In this document: positions 23,501-34,620 of the stretch, one piece after another
How positions within the stretch are numbered: the first letter of the stretch is position 1
Layout of the letters: the number at the start of each line of letters is the position of its first letter
Assembly (NCBI RefSeq): GCF_016859285.1
Contig: NC_053408.1
Coordinates: 7,203,713 to 7,267,712 of the forward strand
DNA length: 64,000 bases
Direction: 5' to 3'
Source: Xiphias gladius
Lineage: Eukaryota; Chordata; Actinopteri; Istiophoriformes; Xiphiidae
Position numbers and translations under genes: made by a program
Notes under the pieces: generated by a model
The model's input: only the letters and a program-made list of their open reading frames with translations
Databases searched by the model: none
Told to the model about the DNA's origin: nothing

Positions 23501-26500
23501 CTGTGCATAGACACCTCATGGATCTGTTAATGTGAGAGTATCTGCTTTACGTCTGCCCACCTCTCGATAACTAGCCGGCTCTCGTTTACGCTGACCAGGA
23601 AACCATCGAGCAGGGGTACAAACATGTCCGATACGTCTGATACCACCAACATCTGGGGCTGGGCCAGGCTTGACTTGACATTGTAGAAGTGCAAAACCTT
23701 GTTGTAGGTTACAAAACCCACCCGCACCACAGAGTCCATTTCTGGGTTCTCCCTGGATGCAGAAACAGAGCAGGAAATGGGAAAAAGGTCAAGACTGCAT
23801 TTCTTTACATGAGCTAGAAGTGACTGTATAAACTAACAGTGCGCAGTGTGTTAAGTATATCCTCACTTTTAAGAGAAAATGTTTCTCCTTCTTTACATCC
23901 CTTCTTCCTTATTTTTCCATTTCCAATTCTCTTTGCTTCATTCCTTCCTCTTTTCTCTTCACTTTATTCTTCTTCTTCCTTCATTCCCACTTCCCTTCCT
24001 TGCTGCAAGCTTAATTTCTTCCTATTCCATCTTTAATTTCATCTGCCTTTTCTTCCTTGGTTCCATTTATTTCTTTTTTTTCTCCTCTCTTCTTCCTTCA
24101 CTCTTTCCCTTGCTTCTTACCAATCAATTACTCCAGCTTGTGTGTTTATGTGTTTGAGTACCTGGGCAGGTAGTCTAGAAGGGTCTTGAGTTCCTGGCAG
24201 ACAATGCTGACCATCCCGCTCTTGACAGCGTTGTAGGACACATCGATAAGGAAGATGAAGGCTGGAGGCTGAGGAAGCTTGTTGTTCTGTTAAAGACGGA
24301 ACAATACTATGTATGAGGACATGTGGAAATATCAGCAACATATTAAACACACAGACAGGCTCTGGAACTTCATAGTCTGCTCAGTTTTAATACGGTGTCT
24401 GAGCAACAGCTTTTAATCAATAAAAAGCATAGAGGCAACATTTGTATTTTGTATGATTTCATAGATTAGGTCTTTCTTTCTGAAAGCATTCCAATTAAAC
24501 GTACATTTTTCTCTCTAACGAATATATTGTAATGAACAATTCTATCCCAGCATAAAATCAGTCACTGTGTTTGTGTTACACCTGCAGTTTTTGATAAGCC
24601 GAGGAAAAACCTGAATCCAGAATGACATCTTTTATTTTTGTGAAAACCATTGAGAACAAGGTTGAACAATATAAATGACCACTCTCCACCATAATTGGGA
24701 CAGTATTAGGATCAAGATTAAGGAAGGTTAGGTAATGCAAAGATAAAAAGAAATATATTACAAGGCTTAAAAATTCACATACTTTTAACTATTCTAATAG
24801 CTAATTTGACAGAATCTTAAATATTAGTTGGAGTTCAGCCTTGGACTTGTTCTTATTTAAGTTTTGTGAGCACCCTGTCCCATCAATAGGAAATCAATCC
24901 AGCTCCCACCAGGATGACAGACTGTTTTGTTAGCTGCCCTGCACAGTATCATTTCCAAACTGATGCCCATTAACTAAAATGTACACCAAGTTAATTTCAG
25001 TGACACTCAATTTAGACAGTAGCCTACAGGCTTTGCTTTTATTATCATATTAGATAACAACTGACTACACTGCGAATTAATACAGCCCACTCTATGCTGA
25101 TATTTCCTGAGTTGTTCTTGTTATTGTTGATGGCTTTGTTCATTATTGTATCATTTGGACCTGTCATAAAATTCATGAAATAAGCTTCTATTCCAGAGAA
25201 CTACTTTTGCATATCCCAGAGGGAATTCAGGGGTAAACGATCCGCTGTGGATACTATCATTTGGTACCAGGTCCTACCTTGCAATAGTCGACAGTGGCTA
25301 GGAACTCGTAGCTGCCCAGCGAAAGCTCCGGCCTGTCATACCAGTCCACCCTCTTACCAGTGTGGTCCAGATGCTGGAAGTAATGTGGAGGCACTATGGG
25401 AAAACAAAGGACGGATAAACAGAGAACATAAATACAGTTCAATTTAGAAAAAGACATGCAACTGTTATTAATTAACTGCACAATTACATGAGCACAGACA
25501 CAAACTCACCCTCTGTAACACAGCTGCAAAAGCCACACTGGAAGCGGCGACCTCCCTCTATGAACTGCATGTATGGGCACATGTAGGCCTTGCAGCGGTT
25601 GCAGCGGATTGGACCGCCCTCGCCATGGTCCACCAGGTATGGAGGGGTCTGCCAACGGGAAAAAAAATAAATAAATAAATAAAAAATCACTATTTAGAAA
25701 CGAGGGTGACTTCATCTAAAAACCTAATGTGGAAGGAATTACTGAAACAGGAGGTCATGTGTGCCACAACCTTACTAGTTAAATTTACACCCTCTTTCCC
25801 CTAAGGTTGTTTTTCCTGCCAAAACAATGTAATGTAAAACTAGACCAGTCCAAACTGATATTGGTTACACGTGTGACAAATGCATGAAACAAGGTCATGC
25901 AGCCACTCCCACCTCTATGATTCTGAGAAAGATTATCCCACTGACATTACTGGCATCCCATAACACAATAACTACATATCAGGCATTGCCCTGAAAACTA
26001 ATCTTTTTTCAAATCAAGCTCAGGGTAAAAACTGTCCAACTGTTTCGAAAATCTCAGCAGGAGATACAGCTGCACTGTGGAACAAAGATGAAGAGGATGA
26101 AATGCAGAGCTTGCTGATGGCTCACATTAACATTACAATTCTATTCTAAATATCCACAGATTTAAGTGGCAAGTGAAAGACTTAGGTAGCCAGCAGCCTC
26201 AATCACAATGAGTGCTATGTATTTTGCATGTTGCTTGACTTCAAATAATGTAACTTCCTTCTTCTGCTTTCTGACAGCTTTCAAATTAAAAGGTTCTTAT
26301 CTCACCATACAATAACAGCAACATATCAGAAAAAAAGTCCCACCTAAAATGGACTCACAACATTTACAATGCTGGAGACGGGAGAGAGTGGGAGGAAGAG
26401 AGGGCATCACTCACCTCATCTGGTGGCAGCGTGGCGAGGGGCTTGATGACAGCGGCCAGTGGCACTTGAGACTGCTTGGCCATATCGGCTGTGCAAGGCA

Positions 26501-29500
26501 TATTGTACGCCGTGCAGCGAATAAACCTGGGACTGGCATTCCCTAAACATAGACAATTTTTCCATCAATATCACAATCACTACACAGCAAGATCGTCACT
26601 TTTTCTGATTTGTGTTTTACTAGTAACTAGTTGGGGAAAGAAAGGTACCTTAAGGATAGTTCTGAGAGATTTTGACCAAAATGTCACAAGTTTGATTCTC
26701 TGAAACCCCTTTGAAAGATGTAGGTAAGGAAAGCGAATGAATAACGCTCCCTCAACAAATGGGAAGCTGCCAGATTTGTATGTTTTAAAAGAAAGTAGAA
26801 CCTACCTTGGTCTTTGACCTGAAAGTTGGTGGTGACCAGCGGTGGGGCCTGACCTCTGACCCCTGTGGTGAATGGCTCGGTGCTCTTAGCCTTATCATCC
26901 TCTATTACTTGGATCTAAAAAAGAAGGGGGGCCCAAAATATTCTGAATCCATAAATGTTTACACTATAAATACGCACATCTAAGTGCACATGACACACTG
27001 TCCCTGGTTCTCATAAAGTCTAAAAGAGGAACATTTAACACCCATGCAGGAGAAGATTTTCATACAACCCCTAAACACACTCACGCACACACACACACGC
27101 ACACACACCACACCCACACCACACACACACCCACACCCACACCCACACACACACACCTGCAGCTACTAAACACACAATTAAAATCTGTCAACATCTGTGG
27201 ACAAAAATTTCAAAGTCAAGCCATGACTAAGGTGACATACGGTACAGGTTCATGCTGAAGCTGTTTTTGTAGATTCAAACATATGATAAGAACAAATTTA
27301 AATGACATCCCCTAGAAAAAGGGCAGCATTTATCAAGGATCAAGGCATGCCACTGATCCAAGGAACTGTGGGTAATTCAAAACGTTGCAGGCCAGCATGC
27401 ACGGCATGGAAAAGGATTAAGAGGGGGTGGCTGTCTGAGCTTCATTACAGCATTAGTATATATTTCCAGTCTTACTGGACACAGAAATTAGCAGGGATGA
27501 CTGAAACATTAACATAACATTATCATAAGTCTACACTGTTCTTATTCCATCAAGAGCCCATCTCTCACATTGTGAATATCACTGACTTTGAGGAGTTAGG
27601 AGGAAAGAATAGGAGGTGGTAGCTGCAGGTTAACGCAAGTGAGCAGACACGACAGGATGAAGCAGAGGAAAAGGCAGGCACACAGGAAACTTACTGGGCT
27701 GGGGATAGCATCTGGATCTATTCTATGTCTTGATTTCTGCACAGCCGGCATGTCAGACGCTTGCTTTACAATCAAAAGTTTGTCCAGCATATTGTGCAAA
27801 ACAGGACAAAATAAATAAATACAAAGAGTGAAAAGATAATAAGGAGTGTGAGAAGAGAAAGCTCAGCAATACTGTGCTGAGCAGCAAGCAGCATTGTTGT
27901 TATTCAGTCAGAAACTGGTCAGTAGTATTGATCATAGTTTAGTGGTATTGTAGACAGTCAAGTGCAAGTAGACACATGGTAATATATCAGTAGCCTGTTT
28001 GACACACATGCTAAGCAGCTCTATAGTAAAAGAAGGCTACAGAGGGTCACAAACAAAGTTAAAATATTACTGTTAGACTTCTGTGGTGCTACAGCTGGGC
28101 AGTATTAAGATAATTAAAGGGCAAAATCAATATATACTGTGATAGCCAGAGGTGAATGTGATGTCCCAGGTTGAATTAAAAACAAAAAATTTTTAAATTT
28201 ATTAGATTTAAAAAAAAAAAAAAACTTTTCTTGATTTGACAAAATAAAAATCTTTAGATTAGATTAAAACTCTCTTTTTCAAGAGAGATCTGGCCTAGAA
28301 GGCAGCATTGACAAGTTTAACAGGAAATTAATTACTGCATATCAAAATCCTTTATATTGAATTATGAATGTTATATGATAATGGTATTCACATAAATATA
28401 TAAAATACATTTTTTGACATTTTTTCATGACACTACAATTTAATAATCATTGGAAATCCAGTAAATAGCAGTATTATGTAATTACTGCCCCGGCCTAAGT
28501 GATGCATGCAAAATCATATAAAGTAAGTGGCCACTTTATTAGGTACACCTGTACAGTCTAAGTTGAAATGTCCACAGCAAGTGCCTGCGCTGTGTTCAGG
28601 CTCCGTTGGGGCTGCCTGAGACAATCCACTGGCATTCCGTCTGCCGTGTGTGTCCCCACCGGGTCTGTGAGCTGTGTATCTTATGCACGTCTCTTGATGA
28701 AGTTTATAGTGTTCAGTTTTTGTTGACATTGTCTGAAATGTGTAAATTAAATAATATGTTTATAACTGAGGTCATAATTAGCGGTGGTATTGTACTGGAC
28801 TACATTATACTAAGAGGTGTTTCTAATTTTCTTTTCTCTATTTAGATAAAAGAGAGGGGGGGTATTACAAACACCTCTCAATTTAATACACTGCAGCAAA
28901 ACATCACCACTATGACCTCAGTGCTAATTTCAGTTAATATCTCTACGACAGTGACAAAAAACTGAACATTAAAGGCATCGTAAAACTAGACTTTATGGCA
29001 GGATAGTTGTATTGGACTACATTAGACTATACAGGTATACCTAATAAAGTTTTCACTGAGTGTATTTGCCATGCTACAAAGTCATCTTTCCTCACAACAA
29101 CTCAAAAAAAATGGTGTGAGGAACAGAAACGGTCAGAGATTAACAGGGTGTTGTGTTGTAAACTAGGAAATCTGGACTAACAGTAAATGTTTTTGTGTCT
29201 GCTCACCGGGCTAGGAATGGCATCTGGGTCAAGTCTTTTCTGTGCAGGTGGAGCAGGAGTTGGTGCTGGTGCAGGGGCTCCATAGTTTGGTTGCCCGGGA
29301 TAAGGGCCTGCATAGCCAGGCTGAGGGCCTCTCACCTGCCCAAATGCACCTGAAGACAAAAAGGAAACAGCTGAGCAATGGAAAAAACCTGCGAGAAATC
29401 CATTTAGCTTATACTGAGAAGCGGTGTTCTCACCGTTCTGCTGAGGAGGGTATCCTCCCTGCATGCCAGGCTGAGATTGAGATGGCTGCAGGGGCCCAGA

Positions 29501-32500
29501 AGGGCCCGATGGGCTCTGTGGTCCTGGTGGCATGTGGTTGCTCTGGGCCAAGGAAGTGGGAGGCATCTGAACTCTGGGAGGAGGGGGACCTGAGTGATAA
29601 GAGGATGGCTGGGATGGAGGGGGCTGCTGTTGGAGTGGCATGGGGCCTGGGTATTGGCTAGAGGAAGTTGAGGTGGGAGGAGGACCAGGAGGAGGAAAAG
29701 TTCCAGGCTGAGAGGAAGGAGGGGGTGCTCTAGGTGGGAAGGGGCCCTGGGCAGGGGGAGGCGGACCGGAGATGAAGGCAGGCTGGCTGACAGGTGGAGC
29801 TGCTGAGGAGAAGGGGGGCTGGCCTGGGGGGAAGGACTGTGGCTGGGACACTGGAAGAGCAGGAGCTTGGCTGGGTGTAGGCACAGGACCTGAGTAGGAA
29901 GAGGGAGCAAAGGTTTGCTGAGAGGAATGAGGCGGCAGTGCAGAGGAGGTGAACTGCTGTTGAGAGGTAGGGGGAAGAGAAGAGTTGAATGGCTGCTGAG
30001 AAGGAGGTGGTGGGCCTCCATAGTATTGCTGGGAAGTTGCAGGACCACTGGGAGGTGGTGGCTGGGTGGGAGCAGAAGACACCGGGGGAGGAGCTTGGGT
30101 GTAGGAGGGCGGAGGTGCGGTTGAGTAGGTGTTACTGACAGGAGGCTGGGAGCTGTGAGGTGGAACTGAGGAGAGAGAGCGACAAACTGTGATTGTCTCC
30201 CGGTGCCATAAAATCTGTGATAGACTACATGCATTTACAATACACACCTTTACATCTCTTAAGTCCACACCACATGCTTTTCCATATTTACATCGTCATT
30301 CCAGTAAACTACATTTCTCTCAAGTATAAATCCATCCGAATTTACCATAACCTGGCCCTGCTGGGGTTGGCGGGCCAGGGGTGATCTGCATCCCAGTCAT
30401 CTGGTTGGTCACCTGCTGTAATGTGGGTGGGGGCCCATAGTGTTGGGGATAGCTGGGGTGCTGCCCTGTCAGGTTAACAGCTCCCTGGTTGTATGGCTGA
30501 GACACAACGGGCCTGGAAAAACAAAAATCATTTAGTGACTTTACGTGTACTTAACCAGGTTACAGTTGGCTTTCTCCAGTAAGCTGATTTCTTAAAAGTA
30601 ATGTAAACAAGTAACCTCGTTTCCGTAATCCGGGTAGGGGATTAGAGAGACCTGGTTTCCCCAGTTAGATTTCACAAGGAGAATGCTGATTTCTTGGCTA
30701 TGTGTGCTTGTAACTGGGTTTCTGATTGGCTTTTTACATGTACACGTGAAGGATAAAGACTCAACATGGGGAAAGTAGCAGCAGAACGGCTTAATGAAAG
30801 GAGAGATCGTAATGCAGCAACAGGTTCTCCATTTCACCCAAAGTCTGACTAAATCTAAAAAATAACACACTGAAGTCAACAACCAGTTTCCACAGCTGGA
30901 GTAGCACCAACTCCTGAGGTTTCAGGCAGTCTCAGTGCAGTTATTTGATGTCTTCAATTCTGTCAACTGCTTGAATGAGCTCAACTTATGAGGCAAACGC
31001 TCCGGAATTTGAATAACCTGCTCCAAGTGAATGCAGTTCAATTGGGATCGTAAGTTTTTAAACACATACGAAAATGTCATCCTTGTCTGCATCAAAAATA
31101 CAAGTTGTTTCAATAAAATGAGAGTTGTGGGGGCATTTTGCTAAAAGGAAAAATCAATTATCACGTGATTACCTGGGTGGTGCCTGCGTCATAGTTGGGG
31201 GGCCATTCTGCATGTCCCCTTGACTGTTAGTGTACTGATTATATGGTTGAGGCGCTGAGACTGGCGGAAGTCCAGAAGCGGGAGGACCCCTGGTAGGACC
31301 TGAAAAATAGGGGCAAAAGATTACACACACATACCTGCAAAAAGCAATTACATGTTACAAACAACCCTGGATCTATTCTGAAATCAGTCTCTATCATGTG
31401 ATGAGATTAGTGCAGCTAAAGCTAAACATGGCTATAGGCCACTTTGCCAAAAGACATTTTTAGAACTAACTGATTACATTTCCAAATTTTACCACTGAGG
31501 TTAATAGCACAGACTACATACTGAAACCAGGTTGGCAAGGATCTGTGCTAAGAGAGTCCCTGTTTTCATGGGACCAATGTTCCTGATCAAAGCTGGAAAT
31601 GAACAACAGACCTGACAAATTTAGGGATGTTGCTGGTGAGTCAATAAAATCTAGTTGAAATCAGTCAGGTTGACAGCTTGTCTTTGTTTTCACAGTTTTA
31701 AAATGACTGTGTTAATTCTTTATTAAATTGGAGCATCTCTCTCACATGATAAAAATATACTTTACATATCCGGTTACAACAAAACCTTGGTAATTAAACG
31801 GTAAGGAACTAGTTAGCTGCCATAACTAACAGTCTCTGATATCATGTTGACTCAAAAGATCTTCTAATTCACACTGAGAAAAGGACATGGTGGCGAGCAT
31901 AATGCCTGTAGCTACAGAGAAGACTTGATGATTGCAGAGCATGTGGAGTGTGAAATGAGCAAGAAAAAGAGAGGAGGCAGTTACCTAAGTCAAGAGGAGA
32001 GGAGAGGTCAGAGACTGGGTTGGTTGCCACAGCCTTAGAGGGAAAGCTTGTGAAAGGAGAATAACCTGAAATACAAGAAAAGAGGGAAAAGAAGGCAAAT
32101 ACAGAGAGATGTTGGGAAATGCGTAAAGCAACGTGAAGAAATGAGAGGACAGTTAAGATTTAGATTAGTATGCATGGGCACAGTGCTGTTCTCACACCAC
32201 AGGATCACTCACATGGTAGGAAGCAAGTAGGATACTCCAAGGTTATGTCCCTGCGAATGCCTGAGGAGCAATATAGCTGACCTGAGGTCAGTCTCTTTCA
32301 CTCTCTCTCACTCATGCATTCAGAGGCACACTGGCTCAGAAGCTGCATTTTTACCTTGTGGTGGAGCCCCAGGCTGGTAGGCTGAAGCAGGGCCGTTGTA
32401 AGGTGCGTAGGGAGCAGGGTATCCCCCATCCAGGGGAGCATAGCCGGGCTGGCTGTAGCCAGGCTGGGGCTGGCCGTATGGAGAGGCCATTGGAGTTTGC

Positions 32501-32514
32501 TGGTTTACATTCAT
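17502..32514 (-). CDS. sec24c: Sec24C, COPII coat cargo-adaptor subunit
   Basis: Coding exons, 5' to 3' on the minus strand: 32514-32355, 32065-31985, 31299-31173, 30512-30346, 30165-29434, 29349-29207, 26914-26806, 26542-26415, 25648-25510, 25393-25278, 24286-24162, 23752-23561, 23457-23364, 22951-22835, 22697-22527, 22365-22269, 22158-22013, 21729-21591, 21108-20990, 20048-19869, 19158-18973, 18624-18535, 17642-17502. They total 3699 bases (1232 aa plus stop), all phases consistent. The product pairs with Sec23 in the inner COPII coat and selects cargo at ER exit sites. The N-terminus begins MNVNQ, as in mammalian Sec24C and not Sec24D, and residues 1 to about 460 are Pro/Gln/Ser-rich and disordered. 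The zinc finger has Cys565, 568, 587 and 590. Trunk ([25 protein letters not shown]), helical and gelsolin-like (about 1095 onward; [10 protein letters not shown]) regions follow, ending [15 protein letters not shown]. Intron 22 has a GC donor. A 42-bp optional exon is annotated separately. Confidence 0.97.
17738..18137 (+). mobile_element. Interspersed repeat family C, copy 1 (MITE-like)
   Basis: It starts near AGGCTGCAACTAATGATTAT and ends TTAATTGTTTCAACGCTAC. The start and end are imperfect inverted repeats of the type GGCTGCAAC...GTTGCAGC seen more clearly in copy 2 at 20375-20742. The interior shares CCCAAAG..., TCATATTTGG and TTTGACATTTT with copy 2. Lies in the last intron of sec24c. 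Confidence 0.65.
18533..18534 (-). promoter_or_regulatory. sec24c: Non-canonical GC splice donor in sec24c
   Basis: Exon 22 ends ATGAAG (codons for the conserved Tyr-Met-Lys) and the intron starts GCAAGC on the minus strand. The acceptor of this intron is canonical (CTTGCTTGCAG before CTGATGG). The frame is phase 0 and the residues match Sec24C on both sides, so a GC-AG intron explains the data better than a shifted site. Confidence 0.8.
19840..19858. repeat. Short (GT)n next to a sec24c splice donor
   Basis: A run of about nine GT units on the plus strand, i.e. (CA)n on the transcribed sec24c strand, about 10 bases after the donor of the exon at 20048-19869. Confidence 0.8.
20375..20742 (+). 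mobile_element. Interspersed repeat family C, copy 2 (MITE-like)
   Basis: It starts AGGGCTGAAACTAATTACTA and ends AATCGTTGCAGCTCTAG, whose inverse begins AGAGCTGCAACGATT, so the ends are terminal inverted repeats. The interior has CAGCCCAAAGTCCAAAGATA, ATCAAATCATCATATTTGAG and TTTGACATTTT. Same orientation as copy 1; both lie in sec24c introns. No coding capacity. Confidence 0.7.
21109..21134 (-). promoter_or_regulatory. sec24c: UG-repeat 3' splice site of a sec24c exon
   Basis: On the sec24c strand the last intron bases before the exon at 21108-20990 read GTGTGTGTGTGGGTGTGTGG then CAG. A GT run occupies the place of the usual C/T-rich polypyrimidine tract. The exon itself is conserved ([19 protein letters not shown]), so the acceptor must work. 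Confidence 0.75.
23876..24116. repeat. 240-base polypyrimidine/polypurine-biased tract
   Basis: The plus strand is almost entirely C and T, with scattered A and very few G, over about 240 bases in the sec24c intron between exons 24286-24162 and 23752-23561. The transcribed strand is therefore purine-rich (GAAGGAA type). Confidence 0.85.
24289..25270. other. sec24c intron without recognised content
   Basis: An AT-rich 1-kb intron segment between exons 25393-25278 and 24286-24162. No repeat or motif was recognised. Confidence 0.5.
27060..27160. repeat. Interrupted CA/CCA simple repeat
   Basis: CACACG, CACACC and CCCACA units alternate over about 95 bases in a sec24c intron. Confidence 0.85.
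27695..27736 (-). CDS. sec24c: Optional 42-bp mini-exon of sec24c
   Basis: On the minus strand a canonical acceptor (CCGGCTGTGCAG) is followed by 14 codons, [14 protein letters not shown], and a strong donor GTAAGT. The last nine residues repeat the end of the preceding exon (29349-29207), which reads [12 protein letters not shown] before GTGAGC. Both ends are phase 0, so inclusion inserts 14 residues before IQVIEDD without breaking the frame (1246 aa). Differences within the shared DPDAIPSP codons are all at third positions (GAC/GAT, GCC/GCT, ATT/ATC, CCT/CCC, CCG/CCA), which suggests selection on the peptide. The segment precedes the zinc-finger core. Whether it is cassette or alternative is not visible from DNA. 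Confidence 0.72.
28524..29063. mobile_element. MITE with long terminal inverted repeats
   Basis: The left end GGCCACTTTATTAGGTACAC continues into CTGTACAGTCTAA. The right end, read in reverse complement, gives CACTCAGTGAAAACTTTATT then AGGTATACCTGTATAGTCTAA. The inverted repeats are about 35-40 bases, imperfect. Internal segments are also partly inverted (TATTGTACTGGACTACATTA on both sides). No transposase frame. This end sequence is common in teleost genomes. It sits in the intron between sec24c exon 6 and the mini-exon. Confidence 0.75.
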
Positions 32515-33147
32515 CCTCAGTTCATCCCTAAATCTGGATAAAATTGTGACACAGTCGTAAAGAGATTTATCGCCAGTTAGGACTAAACTTATTTAGCCTT
32601 TTTCCAGGATGTAAACTGAAATTTCACTACTGACACACCTGGTGTATAAAAGCCTGTGAGCTTATGTAGAAATGTTAACAATAATAAAGGCTCTTTTGAC
32701 AGTTTGGGTTCCCCTGGGCCTGAAGGCCGTCCCTTCAAAATCTGGACAATTAACAGAAACTCATTAACAACAAACAACTGTTCTTAAGAAACCATCTTTA
32801 CTGCCAGCTCTCTTCTTAAAGAAAAACAAAAGTTGTCCAGTTCAGTTTAATTGTCCTCAAGCTATAGGTTTTCAACTGAAAACAGACGGACAGAATTGAA
32901 GGCAGTCCTAAGGAGCCATACTTGACCGAGACTGAGCAAAGTTCGTCATGGACTTGAACTAACAAGCAAGAAAATTAACGCAAAACACTTTGAGCCTGCA
33001 CGACTATTAGCTCTAAAAGTTTCTTGTCAGTCACAAATGAAATTTTCTTACGACCTTTATATTTCCTGCTTCAGTGACACCTTTATTGCCTTTTAGTGTT
33101 TGCCTTGGCCACACCCACAGATTGGGTCTTTGTCCCCAACTATTGAG

Positions 33148-33150
<3 letters not shown>

Positions 33151-33190
<40 letters not shown>
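33151..33190. repeat. (AC)20 microsatellite
   Basis: Uninterrupted AC units in the first intron of sec24c. Confidence 0.95.
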
Positions 33191-33191
<1 letters not shown>

Positions 33192-33199
33192 AACGATAA

Positions 33200-34346
33200 A
33201 TGCTTTATATGGAGAGAAAAAAAATTTGCTTATAAAAGACACAGTTAATACAGGTGACTTAACATAAACCTAAACTTAAACCAAACAACAGCAATAAGCT
33301 AGACAGACACAACCACAATACTTTCTCACTTTCTTACTAATACTTTCTCAGGTATGAAGGTTGAAATTAAAAGCCTGATACTATGAAGACAGTTTGACAT
33401 CCTGGACAATGCCAACTGGACTGAGTAAAGTGTTTACAGGTCCTAACAGTCGAGTTTTGACGAGACCCCAACAGGTAGCTCAACTTCACTGCATGGTTAC
33501 TCCTTACATTTCACATGTCAACTTAATGCTCGCTAACAGGAGTACACGAGTGGGGTCGTATATTCACTTGGCTCGTAGAGACTGGCCAAACCTATATGAC
33601 AGAGTGATGAGTATCACCTAACAGACAAACACGGGTTAAACGAGCGGGGCCTTTGAATAATTCAGCAGTGCAGGTGCCACAACGAGAAATACAATCGCCG
33701 GAGCCGTATAGCTATTTAGTATGTCGGGCCTACGGAGTGACCCACATCTGCTCCCCCGGCTGGGGCTGCACAATTAGTGAACTTGGGTTAGCAGTTTCGA
33801 AATCACTGAGGATAGGAGACATTAGAGAGGAAAATTAAACGCCAGCTTCGCAGGGGTAAAGTGTGACAACAAGAAAAGCTGGCAAAGGGGAGCAGTGTGC
33901 TAACCGGAACAAACCTCAGTGCCGCATTACAGTTAGCTCGCTGGCTGGCTAACACTAGCAACACAACATGTCAGCCAAAACCTCAAAACACCTCCCAGCC
34001 TGGTTGAACAGATGATGCAGCTACCAGTCGCAAGTCTAAGGACAACATCTTTGATTTAGCAAACTTTTGAGTCATGAGGGCTAACTTCACTTGCTAACTC
34101 TCGCCGCCGGACAACTTGAATCACGATGACAGCGGCAGCGGTTCAATCAGCTGTGGCCGGATCGCCACAACCGGAGCTAGCAACAGTTAGCCCTCCAGCT
34201 AAGCTAACAAACCTCCAAGTATTTCTCGGAGAGTTGCTAGCCGTGCCTTAGCATTAGCTAGCATGAGCTAACGTAGCAAAATCTAAGCTCCCCTATCAAG
34301 CCGGGCAGGGATGTCACACATTAACTGGTCTCAAATCGAAACCTAC
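33200..34346. other. sec24c: First intron of sec24c, distal part
   Basis: Lies between the untranslated first exon and the ATG exon. It has short unsupported open frames only. Repeated GCTAGC/GCTAAC words near 33930-34270 are noted but no motif is assigned. Confidence 0.5.
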
Positions 34347-34620
34347 CTCCGAAATGTTGTAAAGGGTAAAGGCTATCCTGTGTTCGGGGGCGAAGTGTGA
34401 AACCCGGTGGCCGACAAACTCCGAAGCCGATGTCGTCCCGGGGTGTTTCTCACTAATCCCTTCTCCGTTTCAGAAGCGGACATTCAACGGAACTGCTGCA
34501 GCGCTGTGCCACGTCCACATCCGGACACCGCGGGGGGACTTCCTCCGCACTCACCTCCTCTGCCGTACCGGAGCACAGCGCCGGTTACTGAAAGCAGTCC
34601 AAGGCACTGACTGTGAGGTA
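34347..34620 (-). promoter_or_regulatory. sec24c: sec24c untranslated exon 1 and CpG-rich promoter
   Basis: On the minus strand a donor (CATTTCGGAG then GTAGGT) marks the end of a non-coding exon at 34347. The ATG exon has an acceptor about 15 bases before its ATG (GATTTAG then GGATGAAC). Bases about 34380-34600 are rich in CG dinucleotides compared with the rest of the region, as expected of a housekeeping-gene promoter. The exact start site cannot be read. Confidence 0.65.

Noticed and set aside
29242-30234. Long overlapping open frames on both strands across the proline-rich region of sec24c
   Set aside because: They overlap the real exons in other frames; the Pro/Gln/Ser-rich composition keeps several frames open. 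The chosen frame joins in phase with exons on both sides.
17502-32514. Assignment to sec24d in place of sec24c
   Set aside because: The MNVNQ start, [17 protein letters not shown] junction and C-terminal residues fit Sec24C better, and the neighbours match the SEC24C locus.
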